A model generated the notes under the pieces. That model was given only the letters and a program-made list of their open reading frames with translations. It was not told the DNA's origin and did not search any database. 64,000 bases of DNA from Eleusine coracana subsp. coracana (lineage: Eukaryota > Streptophyta > Magnoliopsida > Poales > Poaceae): positions 36,668,240 to 36,732,239 of the forward strand of contig CM064425.1 of the NCBI GenBank assembly GCA_032690845.1, given 5' to 3'. Of the stretch, positions 21,974 to 32,760 are shown one piece after another. The position numbers and the translations under genes are program-made. The stretch's first letter is position 1, and each line of letters starts with the position of its first letter.

Positions 21974-22549
21974 GTTGTGAAGGTCACTAAGGAACTAACG
22001 GCGGCAATCAATGATGTTGCACTGGAGAAGAAACCCGACCCTGGATCACCAAGCATCAAATGCATGATTGGAACAAGGATATTTGATAGGTGCATGTGCG
22101 ATCTTGGAGCAAGCTTAAGTGTTATGCCCCGTCATATATTCACAAATCTCAATTTGCCTGAATTAGAGCCTACGGGTATGTCTTTGGAGTTAGTCGATCA
22201 ATTGGTTCGCTTCCCTGATGGAATTGCTGAGGATGTGCCTGTTCCAATTGGAGATCATATTGTCCCTGTTGATTTTATTATGCTTGATATGGATAAGAGG
22301 ACGAGGACCCAGTTGATCTTAGGCAGACCCTTCTTGAGGACAGCAAAGGCAAGTATTGATGTTGGGAGTGGTGAGATAAGCTTCGATATAAGTGGGACTC
22401 CCTACTCTTTCAAGTTTTGCCCAAGGGGAGAAGAGTGTCGTGTTATTGATGAAATGAAGAGATACAAGACACTGTGGCATCAAGGCATCAAAAGTAATTG
22501 GAGGAGATGTATGGATAGGTCGTCCAAGCTATATGAACCATGGAGATAA
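21974..22549 (+). pseudogene. Element D aspartic protease
   Basis: Same frame as the end of gag. It shows CDLGASLSVMPRHIF (family norm DxGAS; the Leu replaces a usual Thr/Ser-type residue, as is common in Athila/Tat) and QLILGRPFLRTAKASIDV, typical of retropepsin. It ends at 22549 with LYEPWR and a stop. RT would follow in an autonomous element, but the frame ends here and no RT motif follows. Confidence 0.85.
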
Positions 22550-23702
22550 GATAATCTTGTAGTGTCGCGGCTTCACATCCCGCACCGCGACACTAAGGAT
22601 TGATTGTTTGCGGGGAGGTCGAGCTCTTTGACCTCTAAATAACTAGAGCGCTCTTGGGAGGCAACCCAATGATCGGGGGATTTAGAAGTTATTTAGTGCT
22701 TATGGGAGGGCAACCCATTTCATTTAGTTAATTAGTGCTGGATGGGAGGGCAACCCGGTGTTTTTAAATTTACTTGCTTGTGATAAAAATAATCTCCCAA
22801 ATAAAATAAAAAAATTAGAAAAGTGTGTACTTAATTATTGTGTGGTCTTGCGTTGTCTGTTTATTCATTCAAAACTGTGTATATACATATTGTAGACTAA
22901 CAATGCAGGAATATAAAAAGAAAAGACCAAAAACAGGAAGGAACAGAGCTTGCGCCGATCGGCGCACATCCGTGCCGATCGGCTCAGCATTGTCCAAGTC
23001 AGGACAGAAGGCCGACGACGCCCAGAATTGAAGGAGTGCTAAACCAGCACAATAATTTTAGGAGACAGAGCTATTTTCAAGGAATACAACATCTAGCGAA
23101 GAGGCGAGAGGCCAGAAGCAAAAACGAACGCCGCGCCGATCGGCGCAAGTTAGCGCTGATCGACACGGTCACCAGATGAGCCCTGACACGTATGCCAATA
23201 CTACAGGAACATTGGAGAAGTGGAAGTTAGGTGAAAGAGATGAACACAAGGCATCAGAATCAACGCTGGACCTAAAGACAAGGTGCAAGGGACTTGCACC
23301 GTTCGGCGCCCTACTGCGCCGATCGGCGCGGGTACCCATGATGTTCCCAAATGGGCGACAAAGGCGGCAGGCATTAATTTTGGGGAACAGGTATGATTAT
23401 TATGTAGGAGTGCAGTGCAGAGGGGACACGGAATTGACCAAAAGATGAAAAGGAGACGGCGCACCGATCGGTGCGTGCCTGAGGCAATCGACGCCGCCAA
23501 CAAGACATCAGGATTCCGTGCTATTCCCCTGCCAACCAACATGATGTGCCAGGAAGCGACATGAAGGAGGGGAATCAAGCATCAGAGTGATCAGAGCATT
23601 CAAAATTTGAATTGTGCCGATCGGCGCAGTACCCGTGCCGATCCGCGCTCTCTCAAATTTTGAAATTTCATGGCGATTCCTTCTCCTGGAAGTTTCTCAG
23701 AC
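22550..23702 (+). other. D spacer between protease and second ORF, non-coding
   Basis: No credible ORF. It has three copies of a GGGAGG(G)CAACCC hairpin motif at 22655-22668, 22703-22716 and 22744-22757, and palindrome pairs at 22951/22972, 23132/23152, 23295/23315, a single copy at 23459 and a pair at 23614/23635. This is where pol is missing. Confidence 0.7.
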
Positions 23703-23710
23703 TATAAAAA
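23703..23710 (+). promoter_or_regulatory. Possible internal TATA box before D second ORF
   Basis: TATAAAAA in GACTATAAAAAGGGAGG, 50-90 bp after a palindrome pair (23614/23635). This is the same order (palindrome pair, then TATA) as in the LTR. It is followed by a CT-rich leader-like stretch. Confidence 0.4.
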
Positions 23711-23931
23711 GGGAGGCCAGGTGCCCCCATTCGGCACACCATCCCGGTAATCTCTCCACCTTCCCCACTACCCACAATCTCACACACGTTCCGTATTCCT
23801 CACAGGTGGATCGTCTCCGCTCCTCCGTCGGCAAGTTGGGCAAGAGGCTACGCCAGGGGAGCAGTTCCGGCAGCAGCAGCGAGTCGAGCGGTAACTCCTC
23901 GTTGAGGGGTGGCTCCGATGCTCACGATGAC

Positions 23932-25401
23932 ATGTCGGTGGGTGGTGCATCCACCGGCTCGGCGATAGCAACATACGAGGTCCGCGCCCGCCACTCCGTC
24001 TCAGGCACGTCCCTTCCAACAGTGCGTGCTACGAGGAGCCAAACGGCGGCAAGCCGTGGGGTTCCCACATCATCACCGCCACCGGCACTCATGCCGCGCA
24101 CAGTGGAGGAGGGCTTCACCCTCCTGAGCACGGAGGAACAGCAGCACTACCTCGCGGTGAGGGGAAGGTTCGCTCCAACTTCGACCTAGACGAGACCTTC
24201 CTCACCTCGATCGGCATGTAGGAGGACTTAAGGAGGATGTTAGACAACCTCGGCTGGGTGGATTTCCACATCCTCCCCATGAACTACAACCTCGACGTCG
24301 TCACCGAGGTTGCTTCTACGATGAGGCTTGGCACCGTCGAAGACGGTAGTGAGGCCGTAAACTTCCGCGTCCGCGACATCAGCCACACGGTGACCATGGA
24401 GGCGGCGGCTCAAGCCTTTGGCTTCGACGCCAACGCCGACGTCACCGGCATCTTGGGACGTGGGGAGTTAGACTCCTTTTTGAGGCGGCTCTTGTTCATA
24501 GAGGAGATGAAGCGTGGCAACATCCGCAACTCGACCATTCAAGTTTTCCATCAGTGGTTGGCGGCGCATAGGTGACAAGGTCGACTCCAGCAACATCATC
24601 GATGCGGACTTGCGGTGGCTCTTCAACGCCATCGTGAGTCTGTCCCATTGCAATCCTATGTCGGTGATGGTGCGGGGTTGGCTCGACAAGAGGGGCAAGG
24701 CAAGCAAGAAGTTGGCCTTCGGGGCCTATCTTCAACGCCTAGCAGCCCTCGTCTGCGACAGTGACGGACCGAGAGGATGCGACGACAAGTGGGAGTGCGT
24801 GACGGAGATCGGCGAGAATATGACTCGTGGCAATATTGTCACAGGAAGTGTTCGCGCCGGCTTCCATGTCGGCGGCACCAATGTAAAGCTCCCGTGTGCG
24901 GAGCTAGGAGTTTTTCTCCCTCACAAGCTGGAGGGAGGAAATTGGCTTGAGGAAGGTCTCTTGGAGGGGGGCCGAGTTCTCAAGGACTGCCGTGGGCAGG
25001 TTCGACAGCCGGACACATCTACAGCAGCCGGCGGCGAGTGGGACTCCTGGGGGTCATGCCAGGAGTACCAGTAGTACCAGTCAGGGTGGAGCGACGCAGC
25101 GGGCGTTTCACAGCCCTCTGCGCCAATCGGCGCCGGCAACGCGCCGATCGGCGCACCCTACTATAGCGCCGGCATTGACTACAGGTTCCAAGGGCATGTA
25201 CCAGTGGTGCCTCCTGTGCCCGGTGCAGACTTTTTCGTGCCCACGCAGGGGTACCTCGACAACAACATGCACTACATCGAGCACGTGGAGGAAGCCACAT
25301 CCCAATGGAGGTACAACCACGATGCGATGGAGGAGTTCGAGCGACTCAAGGCGCGGTGCTATGGCTTCGATCAGCCACCGACTCCACTTTCGGATGACTA
25401 G
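23932..25401 (+). pseudogene. Element D second ORF, Athila ORF1-like
   Basis: First in-frame ATG at 23932; the frame is open upstream through a Ser/Gly-rich segment from about 23800. The central part (LGWVDFHILPMNYNLDVV, NFRVRDISHTVTMEAAAQAFGF, later SSNIIDADLRWLFNAIV) resembles the C-terminal domain of Arabidopsis Athila ORF1 proteins, found on grass retroelements. Two single-base indels, near 24160-24167 and near 24560, and a stop at 25072 (CAG to TAG) break it. The C-terminal part contains two palindromes (25119, 25140) read as APIGAGNAPIGA. It ends PPTPLSDD at 25401. Family assignment is by pattern only. Confidence 0.6.
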
Positions 25402-26930
25402 AGTGCCTAGGAGTTGGCATGTGTATCTTTTGCAGTCTTTTTCTTTATTTACTTATGGGTGTGTGAGCAGGTTGGGAAACCATGTATCGGGTGTGTTTAC
25501 TTTCATGCAAGTGTGTTAGTAGTAGTTTTATTTTCATGCAAGTGTGTTAAGTAGTAGTTTTATTTTCATGCAAGTGTGTTAGTAGTAGTATTATTTTCAT
25601 GTAAGTGTGTGCAAAAATCATCATCATCATGTATTCAAGTTTAGATCTTAATATAATGGTGGCGGTTATGCTCTATTAGGAGAATTGAATTATTTATTCT
25701 TTCTTGAAAAGTGTTGATGAAGATCAAATAGTGTTGAGCATTGAATAAAATTTCGAACTTACACTTAATGATTATTCGGCAAATATGTCTTATGTGGAGC
25801 AATTTTGAGTACCCATGTGCTTCATTTGTGTTGTCCAGTTTGTAATGATAACTTAGTACCAATCTTTTCAAAAATAAATTTTCATGTTGTGAACTTTAGA
25901 ATTTATTGTTTTTCAAGATCCTTACCTACCAATGCCATATTTTGAACAATACTCATGAACCTTTGATATGTAGATAAATATTAAATTGATGGTTGAGTTC
26001 GGTTAGGATTTAGTTCTTTTTGGTATGAACTTTATTAAGATGGCAATTCTTTGTGTATCTTTTTCTAGCCTTGAAATTACTCATGCAAAAATTCAATTCC
26101 GCTGAGTACACTACCATGAACCAAAAACATCTTGGCTATATTTAATTCTTGAATAAAAGTTAAAGCCAGAGAAATCAAATACCAACAAATGTTGGTAAAT
26201 TTGGGTTGAGAGCCGATCGGCGCACCCTGAGCCGATCGGCGCAGCAGAGAGCAAAATAAAAAAAAAGGGAGAAACAAGAAGAAAAAAAAACTCTGCTGTT
26301 TGCTAAGGGACTAGCAAAATTTTAAGTGTGGGGGGATGGTATATGACATGCTTATTCTCGAAATTCAATATAGCCATGAATCATTCCAACCATGTGCAAT
26401 CTTCCAAGATCAACACATGTCCACATATCCAAAGTCTGAGTCATTTCTTAAATTTTTCTTTCTTAATTGCCATCTTGATAAGATTCTATAATTGCAACGA
26501 AGAATAATCTCCTAGCTTTACAATATATTATTGATTTATGTTTGCAATCCTTGAATTACCTCACCTAGCTACTCATATAAGCCTTACACTAATATTATTT
26601 GATCATTATGATGTAGAATATAGGTTGAGTGATTTGAAAGATGAGTTGTTGCCTTGGATTATTTGGAAGATAGATTCTCTATGTTCACAACAATCTTTTA
26701 AGTGATTCTCATGTGTGGAAGAGTTATAATTTATGAATTGGACATGATCTTTTGCTTTGGGGAGAACTTTAAGCTTATGCCCATATTTGATCTATTTTGC
26801 TGAATACCAAAATGAAATACACCACAATGGAACAATGCTCAATATTTGCTGATTTGAGATATCTTTTATGATAGAAAGAGTAAGTTTTTCGATTTTTCTT
26901 TCTTTTACTTTACTCGGGACGAGCAAAGGT
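25402..26930 (+). other. D 3' non-coding region
   Basis: 1.5 kb of AT-rich DNA without ORFs. It contains the tandem repeat at 25501-25608 and one palindrome pair at 26209/26229. Confidence 0.7.
25501..25608. repeat. Tandem repeat, about 31-32 bp x 3.5
   Basis: Repeated TTTTCATGCAAGTGTGTTAG followed by TAGTAG and T-rich spacer, just after the stop of the second ORF of D. Confidence 0.85.
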
Positions 26931-26946
26931 TTAAGTGTGGGGGAAC
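26931..26946 (+). other. Polypurine tract of D
   Basis: TTAAGTGTGGGGGAAC directly before the 3' LTR at 26947. An upstream look-alike (AAGTGTGGGGGGATGG) is at 26322-26337. Confidence 0.75.
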
Positions 26947-28531
26947 TGTTGGTACTTCCCAAGTGCCCCTTTTATATGTGAATATGTCCCCAATTAGCGC
27001 ATAATTGATACTAATTTAGGCCATTTACCTGTGATATTGCCTATATATTTGTATATGTGTTGTTTTGGAGCTTTATAGCAGAAACAGGTAAAATTGGTGA
27101 TTAATGCGATGATGGAGAGGACAGAAGTCCAGAACGGACGAAAAGCACTGAAGAAGCCTAGTGCGTCGATCGGCGTAGCCCATGAGCCGATCGGCGCAAG
27201 TGTGTTTTGACCCCCAGAAGTGACCGAGGCCCATTCCACATGTTTATGGAAGTTTGTCTGCGCAAGATACTTGAAGATATTTATCTAAGAAAAATTATGG
27301 AACTTCAAGAAGATTTATGGAACTCCAAGATCTTCACATGCAGTACAAGACTTTATCTCGAAGGAAAAGGCCCACATGGCAGCTGTGGAAGACAGAGGAA
27401 CCGACTTGGGGAAGAAATAAGAGAAGACACGGCTTGCGCCGATCGGCGCAACCACCTTATTTTCTAGAAACCGAGTCCTTTACGAGTAGAACCCCTATAA
27501 ATACTTGTAAACCCTCACCACAGAAGAGGAGGCGATAGAGGGACACCAGATCCGTGAGTTAGAGCCACCGGGGCTTGCCCCGTTAGAGTAGATCTCTAGT
27601 TGAGTTTCAAGAACCATTGGAGTCAAGAGTTGATCTGTCAAGGTAGGCCATCTCGACAGGGATGAATCTTACTCTATGTATCTCAAGGATGATTGAATAT
27701 GTTGATGATGGTTTTTGTGATTTGTCTATCTTGATTTTATAATCATGCATGTGCTTATTCCAATTGCTTAGTTCTAGGCTAAGTAAGTAGATATTATCTT
27801 AATCATGGTGATTAGGGTAGTATTTGGACATTGTATTGATTATGGTAGCTTGATGATGCCAGTAGTGTGGTTTAGCGGTGACAACACTAAGCCTGTGCAG
27901 CACTATTGGATAGTTGAGTAGGGTAAGATACTCGCGCGGTTAAGGGTTTCCTCCCGGCAGCGATAAATCGGGAGCCGCTCGGAAAGCAGGGTGGTCTTAC
28001 TCATTATAGGTTTTCGTTGATCCATGTAATTACCCATTATGATGCTATTCAATTAGACTATCTGGTTATGATCTCACTAGTAGATATCTGGCTACTCACT
28101 TATTAGCATAAGTTTACAAGATCTGGTGTACTTTGGCTTAGACTCACTGTGTGCCGATCGGCTCAACCCCTGCGCCGATCGGCGCCACCACAGATTCACC
28201 AGTGTGCTGATCGGCTCAACTCCTGCGCCGATCGGCGAAACTACAGATTGGCTTAGTTTCACCAGTGTGCCGATCGGCTCAATCCCCGCGCCGATCGGCG
28301 CAACAACAGATTTACTGTCTGGCGCACCTTTGCGCTGGCCAGTCTCCCTCTCATGCAACCTGACCTTGACAGTAGCCTTAACTAGATCTTTTACTGTTAA
28401 CTTTTTGTAATAAATCCCTAAGGTCCTAGTGGATCCGATAAACCTTGGAATACTCAATTCAAGGGCAAAAGTGCTACAATCATATACTGTCCTCTTGCGG
28501 TATATAAGTGGCTGCGTAGATACGACCAACA
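26947..28531 (+). repeat. Element D 3' LTR (1585 bp)
   Basis: TGTTGGTACTTCCC to ACGACCAACA, 20 bp shorter than the 5' LTR because one palindrome unit is missing at 27435-27450 (single copy here, double copy at 18940-18975). TATA at 27496-27503. Six palindrome copies at 28150-28302. Followed by CTCTA. Confidence 0.95.
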
Positions 28532-28656
28532 CTCTACCATTGCTGCCCACGCTCCACGATTCCCCATGTCGACAGCTCCTCGATGCTCTGACAGCCGTAA
28601 ACCGATGCGCACGACCCCTGTGACCCGTGACCACCCCGTGCTGCCTCCTCTCGGCC

Positions 28657-28664
28657 TATAAAAG
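28657..28664 (+). promoter_or_regulatory. TATA box of A 5' LTR
   Basis: TATAAAAG in CGGCCTATAAAAGCCCC; the same box at 38449-38456 in the 3' LTR. Because B, C and D lie upstream in U3, enhancer sequence of A is displaced by about 27 kb. Confidence 0.75.
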
Positions 28665-29748
28665 CCCCACCCCTCGGCCATTTTCCGCATCCCCTGTTTC
28701 TCCGTTGCCATCTCCAAGCTCAAGCTTGATCCCGACCCTCTGCTCTCTGACTTCCCTAGCCGGAACCACACCTCCTCAGCGCGCGCCTCAACCACTCTCC
28801 GTTCTCGAGTGTTGCGAAGACTGCTCACGACTTGTGCCACGTCAATTTGGAGAAAATTTCCGACAGCTCTGCTTTCGTGCCTCTCCAACGGCCGTCTGCA
28901 AATACCTGAGCTCCAGTGAACTTCCTTCTTCCCTTTCTACTCGTGAGTGTTCGCACTTACCCCGCGCACCCTTTTGACCAATTACCTCTCAGATTCCTGG
29001 TGCGAGCGTGGACCAGCTCTCGATTGCCCCCGCCCTGGTCCGTCGCCGTCAAACTCGAAGCCGCCTCCACGACGAGACCCATCTTTCGGTCTTCCCCGAC
29101 GATGAGGAACATGATGCCGGCCTTCTCCTCCCTGTTGTGAAGCTCAAGGTGAAGACGGAGTCCAAGTCCGTGGCTCGTAGCTACAGCGCGACGTCGCCGA
29201 ACCTCAACCTTCCACCGCCTCTCGTCGCCGACCACCCTCCGATGTGTATTCCACCACATGAACCCCTCAGACTGCTCCGCCTTGTCGCACGCGTCGTCCA
29301 GCCACCCCCGTAGCGAGAAACCGTCACCTGTAGTCGTCGGCAGTGAACTCTCTTGTGAGCTCCAGTTGTGCGCCGCTCTGCTCCGGTCAGCTGACTGGCA
29401 TGCACACTGGCATCCAGCTGGCGCCTACGTGGCTGCCACGCCGCGTTGACTCAGCGCTGACTGGTTAATATCAATTCGAGAAATTAACTGAATTACAGAA
29501 AACACTATTTATGTTAAAAATTTCTAAATATCCTAGTAAATTCATTGCAAATCCAATTGACCTGAAACCAAGTTTGTTAGTTTCATAAAAATCGTGCTCT
29601 ATTTTATAAAAATGATAACAGGCTACTTATGTCAAAATATTTTCAATAATTAATTTTACTTGTGCAAACACAAATTAAATCCTTGTAAATTCTAGAAATG
29701 GAAATTAATTCTAACCTTTTGCATGCACTATTATTTCATGTTAATACA

Positions 29749-29895
29749 CACAACAAAAAAAAATGGTCTGTAGCGGCGGTTGGAAAGGCACTGTAGCGGC
29801 GGGCAGGCCACCCCGCCGCTATGCAAACGCAGCTACAAATATGCGTTTGTAGCGGCGGGTGGCCTGTCGCCTAAATAAACCGCCGCTACAGACAC
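29749..29895. mobile_element. Small fold-back element (MITE-like) in A 5' LTR
   Basis: About 147 bp present only in the 5' LTR; the empty site is visible at about 39520 in the 3' LTR. Ends contain GTCTGTAGCGGCGG and its complement CCGCCGCTACAGAC. An inner inverted repeat (CAGGCCACC...CCGCCGCT with AGCGGCGGGTGGCCTG) makes nearly the whole insert one hairpin. The left start CACAACAAAAA recalls CACTA termini, but the right end does not match, so the class is uncertain. Confidence 0.7.
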
Positions 29896-31453
29896 ATCAC
29901 CCTGATTGTTGGTTAAATTAATTTTGCGATATTTCATACTCTATGATTATTTAATGCTTTAACTTGAATAATTTCGAGTAAATAAAATATTAATGTCCAA
30001 ATGCTGTAACTTGGTGAAAATGATGTTATTACATATACCTATCTACAATAAATCACTCAAGTCCAGTAACACCTTTTTACTATATTAATTTCGTTAATTG
30101 TTCATAAAACTATAGTAACCTTATTTAAATGGTTAATACACATAAAATAATGAAACTCTAATTTGCTTCTTTGAAGCATATGTCCTCCAGAACATATTAA
30201 TAATATTAGTTGTCACATTAACACCATTGCATGTTACAATTATCATATCATTACGTGTAACCGTGTTGCGACAATACTGTTAATCCATTGTTCATCAATA
30301 GGTAACGACACTCAGGAGCAGGAGACGGACTTCCAGCAGGACACTGAGTCCGGAGATCAGGAGACTAAGGTTGCTAACACTAGTGTTGATCCCGGCAAGC
30401 CCCGGTTTGCATTCGCCTTTTTGAAGTTTCGCTTGTTTGTATCACTACTAGTATCTATATTTGATTTTTACATTAGGTTATAGGAGTTGATTGAAACCCA
30501 CCTTGCATGGTACCCCATATGACATATGCTACTGTTATTAGAACCTTGGTAGAATCAGTACTGTATTGCTATGCTTAGTAAATAATAGTCTCGGTAGATA
30601 TTATTACTAAGGAATGACTTGATCACTAAATCTAAACTCAATGAAGGAAATTGACTTTTGATGTTATGACCGGACAGGGAATTATGCATGTGTAGGTTTG
30701 CAGTAACATATGGGTGTTAACTGCAGTAGTCCTGCCTTGTTGAACCTAGGACCCTTCCGTGGTTGGCCCCTTGATCGAGTTTGGAACAGTACCAAATGCA
30801 TGCTAGGTTATGGGCACTAGTAAACCCATGTAACATTAAATACTTGCATTGGAACACGGCTATGTTGTACTTACTTTATGTACCATTTTATTACCTTATG
30901 ATGCTTCACTAAAGTTATATTTCTGCTCTACCCAATTAAATTGACAAAATAAAACTTGATAGAACTAATAGGTTGCTTAGTGCGAGTCTTTTCAAACAAG
31001 CCTCACATTAGAGCCAATGCATGTCTATGTTTTTGACGGGTAAGTCTTGCTGAGTAATTAGTACTCAGGCTTTGTGCCTCTGTGGTTTTCAGGTAATGAA
31101 GAGATAGAGTTGCCTGTAGATGTGTTGCCTTGGCACATGCAGGTCCCTAAGGGTTGGACTGCCCACTGGGGAGTCTGACCTGCCGCCACAGTGACTGTTG
31201 TTTGCTGCTAGGGTGATGGTTCTTCGGGCATGAATCATCACTACCGCTGTATCGTCGAGAGCTCGTAGACTTCTTTTCATATTTGCTTCCGCTGTTTTTC
31301 AAAACAATCATGAACTTGTATTAATTCTGCTACACTCTATCCATCTTAATGATGTCATATTTTAACTTAAATTTGAACCATTGTTGTATGATCAAGTGTC
31401 TGCTTTATCAGCACCTTTATGACCTCGATCCTCCAAGAAGTGGCATCTCAACA

Positions 31454-31464
31454 GGTATCAGAGC
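31454..31464 (+). other. Primer binding site of A (initiator Met tRNA)
   Basis: GGTATCAGAGC, 11 of the 12 bases of the usual TGGTATCAGAGC (first base is A here), four bases after the LTR end at 31450. Confidence 0.88.
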
Positions 31465-32760
31465 CTAGGTCCATGATAATACAACAATTGAAATGTATTT
31501 TCAAAAACTACGACGTTTACGGGTAAGGATACGTTGGTATTGCCCCTATTAGATGTTAGGGTTGGTGACAAGCTAACGGGATATGCTTGAGTTGGTTTAT
31601 TATTTGGTTTTCCATTTGACATTTAAAGTTTGCTCGCAAGGACTGTGGCTTTGTCGGACGATTCCTTCCATGAATCATCGCCAACGTATTTTATTTTTGT
31701 CTCCGTGAACAAGTATTGGAACATAGAGTCTGCTCGCGAGGGCTAGGGTTTCGTGAGACGGTTTCTTCCATAAACTGTGCCAACTTTCTCTTAGTGATGC
31801 TCATCATGCTAGGTTTATGAGCATGGGTCCGCTTGCGAGGACCGTGGCTTCGTAAGGTGATTTGTTTCATGAACCGTTGCCAAGTAGAATTGTGCTTATT
31901 TTTGTAGTTTCTTTTAAATTTGATGTATTGTTTCTGCAATGAGTTTTCTGCAGGTACACTAACACCGTTAGTACAACACTTAGATTGACTTACGTGATGA
32001 GAGCGGGTCGTCACCGAACTTTCGTGCTGCTAAGTACCGGCAAAATAAGTGTTCTGTTGTGAGGGACGTTAGGTCAATAAATTAAAACTTTTGCATCATG
32101 CATCCTTATATAACTTAACTAAAATTTTGTTCTCTCCTTACTCACCCACCTCCGAATAAAAATTTTCAAGTTTGTTGAGTATAAAATTTGAACTTCCAAG
32201 TACAATTGATTAGAGTTAACAACAAACTATCAGCCTCCTGTTTTTTTTAGCATGTCCCTGAACTTGAAAAATTTATAACTGGAGTTTTACTTAGAATTTA
32301 TAGGTGTTTAACCCTAATCTGGAAAGCCATAGAAGTCCATTTTCATTTCCAATAGGTCCCAGCCACTAATAATTTTTCCTCTGTCAAGTATAGTCGAAAC
32401 ACTAAGCCCCTGTCATCCAGGAAATAAAAATCAGCAAACCTGAACTTGTAAAAAATCATAAGTCCAGTTCTACTTGGAATTATTGGGATTACAAATACAA
32501 TCTGGAAAGCAATGAAAGTCTACTGTATCTTGGTGCCAAGCACCAGTTCTGAAAATTATTTTTTCTGGTTGCAGTACTCGTTTTTCTGACTGCTGTACAG
32601 TCAAGACAGAAACTGTTTTGAAACCTGTTTCCTTATTATTGACCCTTGAAGCCAGAAAATGGACACTAAAAGTTGTTTCTGCATTTCATGACACTTTATA
32701 CGAAATGCATATTTACTGCAAGGAAGGCTCTTGACTCAATCAAAGAAATATCCGCGCAGC
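31465..32760 (+). other. A leader between primer site and gag, non-coding
   Basis: 1.3 kb with no credible ORF and no counterpart of the extra ORF of B. Contains the threefold repeat at 31628-31883. Confidence 0.7.
31628..31883. repeat. Threefold leader repeat, period about 100 bp
   Basis: Three diverged copies of about 57 bp at 31628-31685, 31728-31784 and 31827-31883. Each starts GTYYGCTYGCRAGG and ends near AYYRTYGCCAA, separated by unrelated spacers. Confidence 0.75.

Larger units (their letters stand above)
18452..28531 (+). mobile_element. Element D: non-autonomous Tat/Athila-like gypsy element with palindrome arrays
   Basis: Complete, LTR-bounded insertion with identical CTCTA on both sides (18447-18451 and 28532-28536). 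LTRs at 18452-20056 and 26947-28531, tRNA primer site near 20073, gag-protease 20190-22549, a non-coding stretch, a second ORF to 25401, long 3' non-coding DNA and a polypurine tract. No RT, RNase H or integrase is visible, so it would need another element's pol. About 36 copies of a 16-bp palindrome are scattered in pairs through the LTRs, gag, spacer and second ORF. The lineage is inferred from protease motifs, primer site type and the Athila-like second ORF. Confidence 0.92.
28537..31450 (+). repeat. Element A 5' LTR, third segment
   Basis: Collinear with 38328-41349 of the 3' LTR (CCATTGCTGCC... to the LTR end). The last bases GGCATCTCA correspond to GGCGCCCCA in the 3' LTR: three transitions, as expected for methylated-C decay. 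Unlike the 3' LTR it carries the hairpin insert at 29749-29895 and lacks the segment 40460-40765. Confidence 0.92.

Noticed and set aside
28126..28634. 180-codon minus frame across the D LTR and A LTR
   Set aside because: It crosses the insertion boundary of D and is built from palindrome units read as protein.
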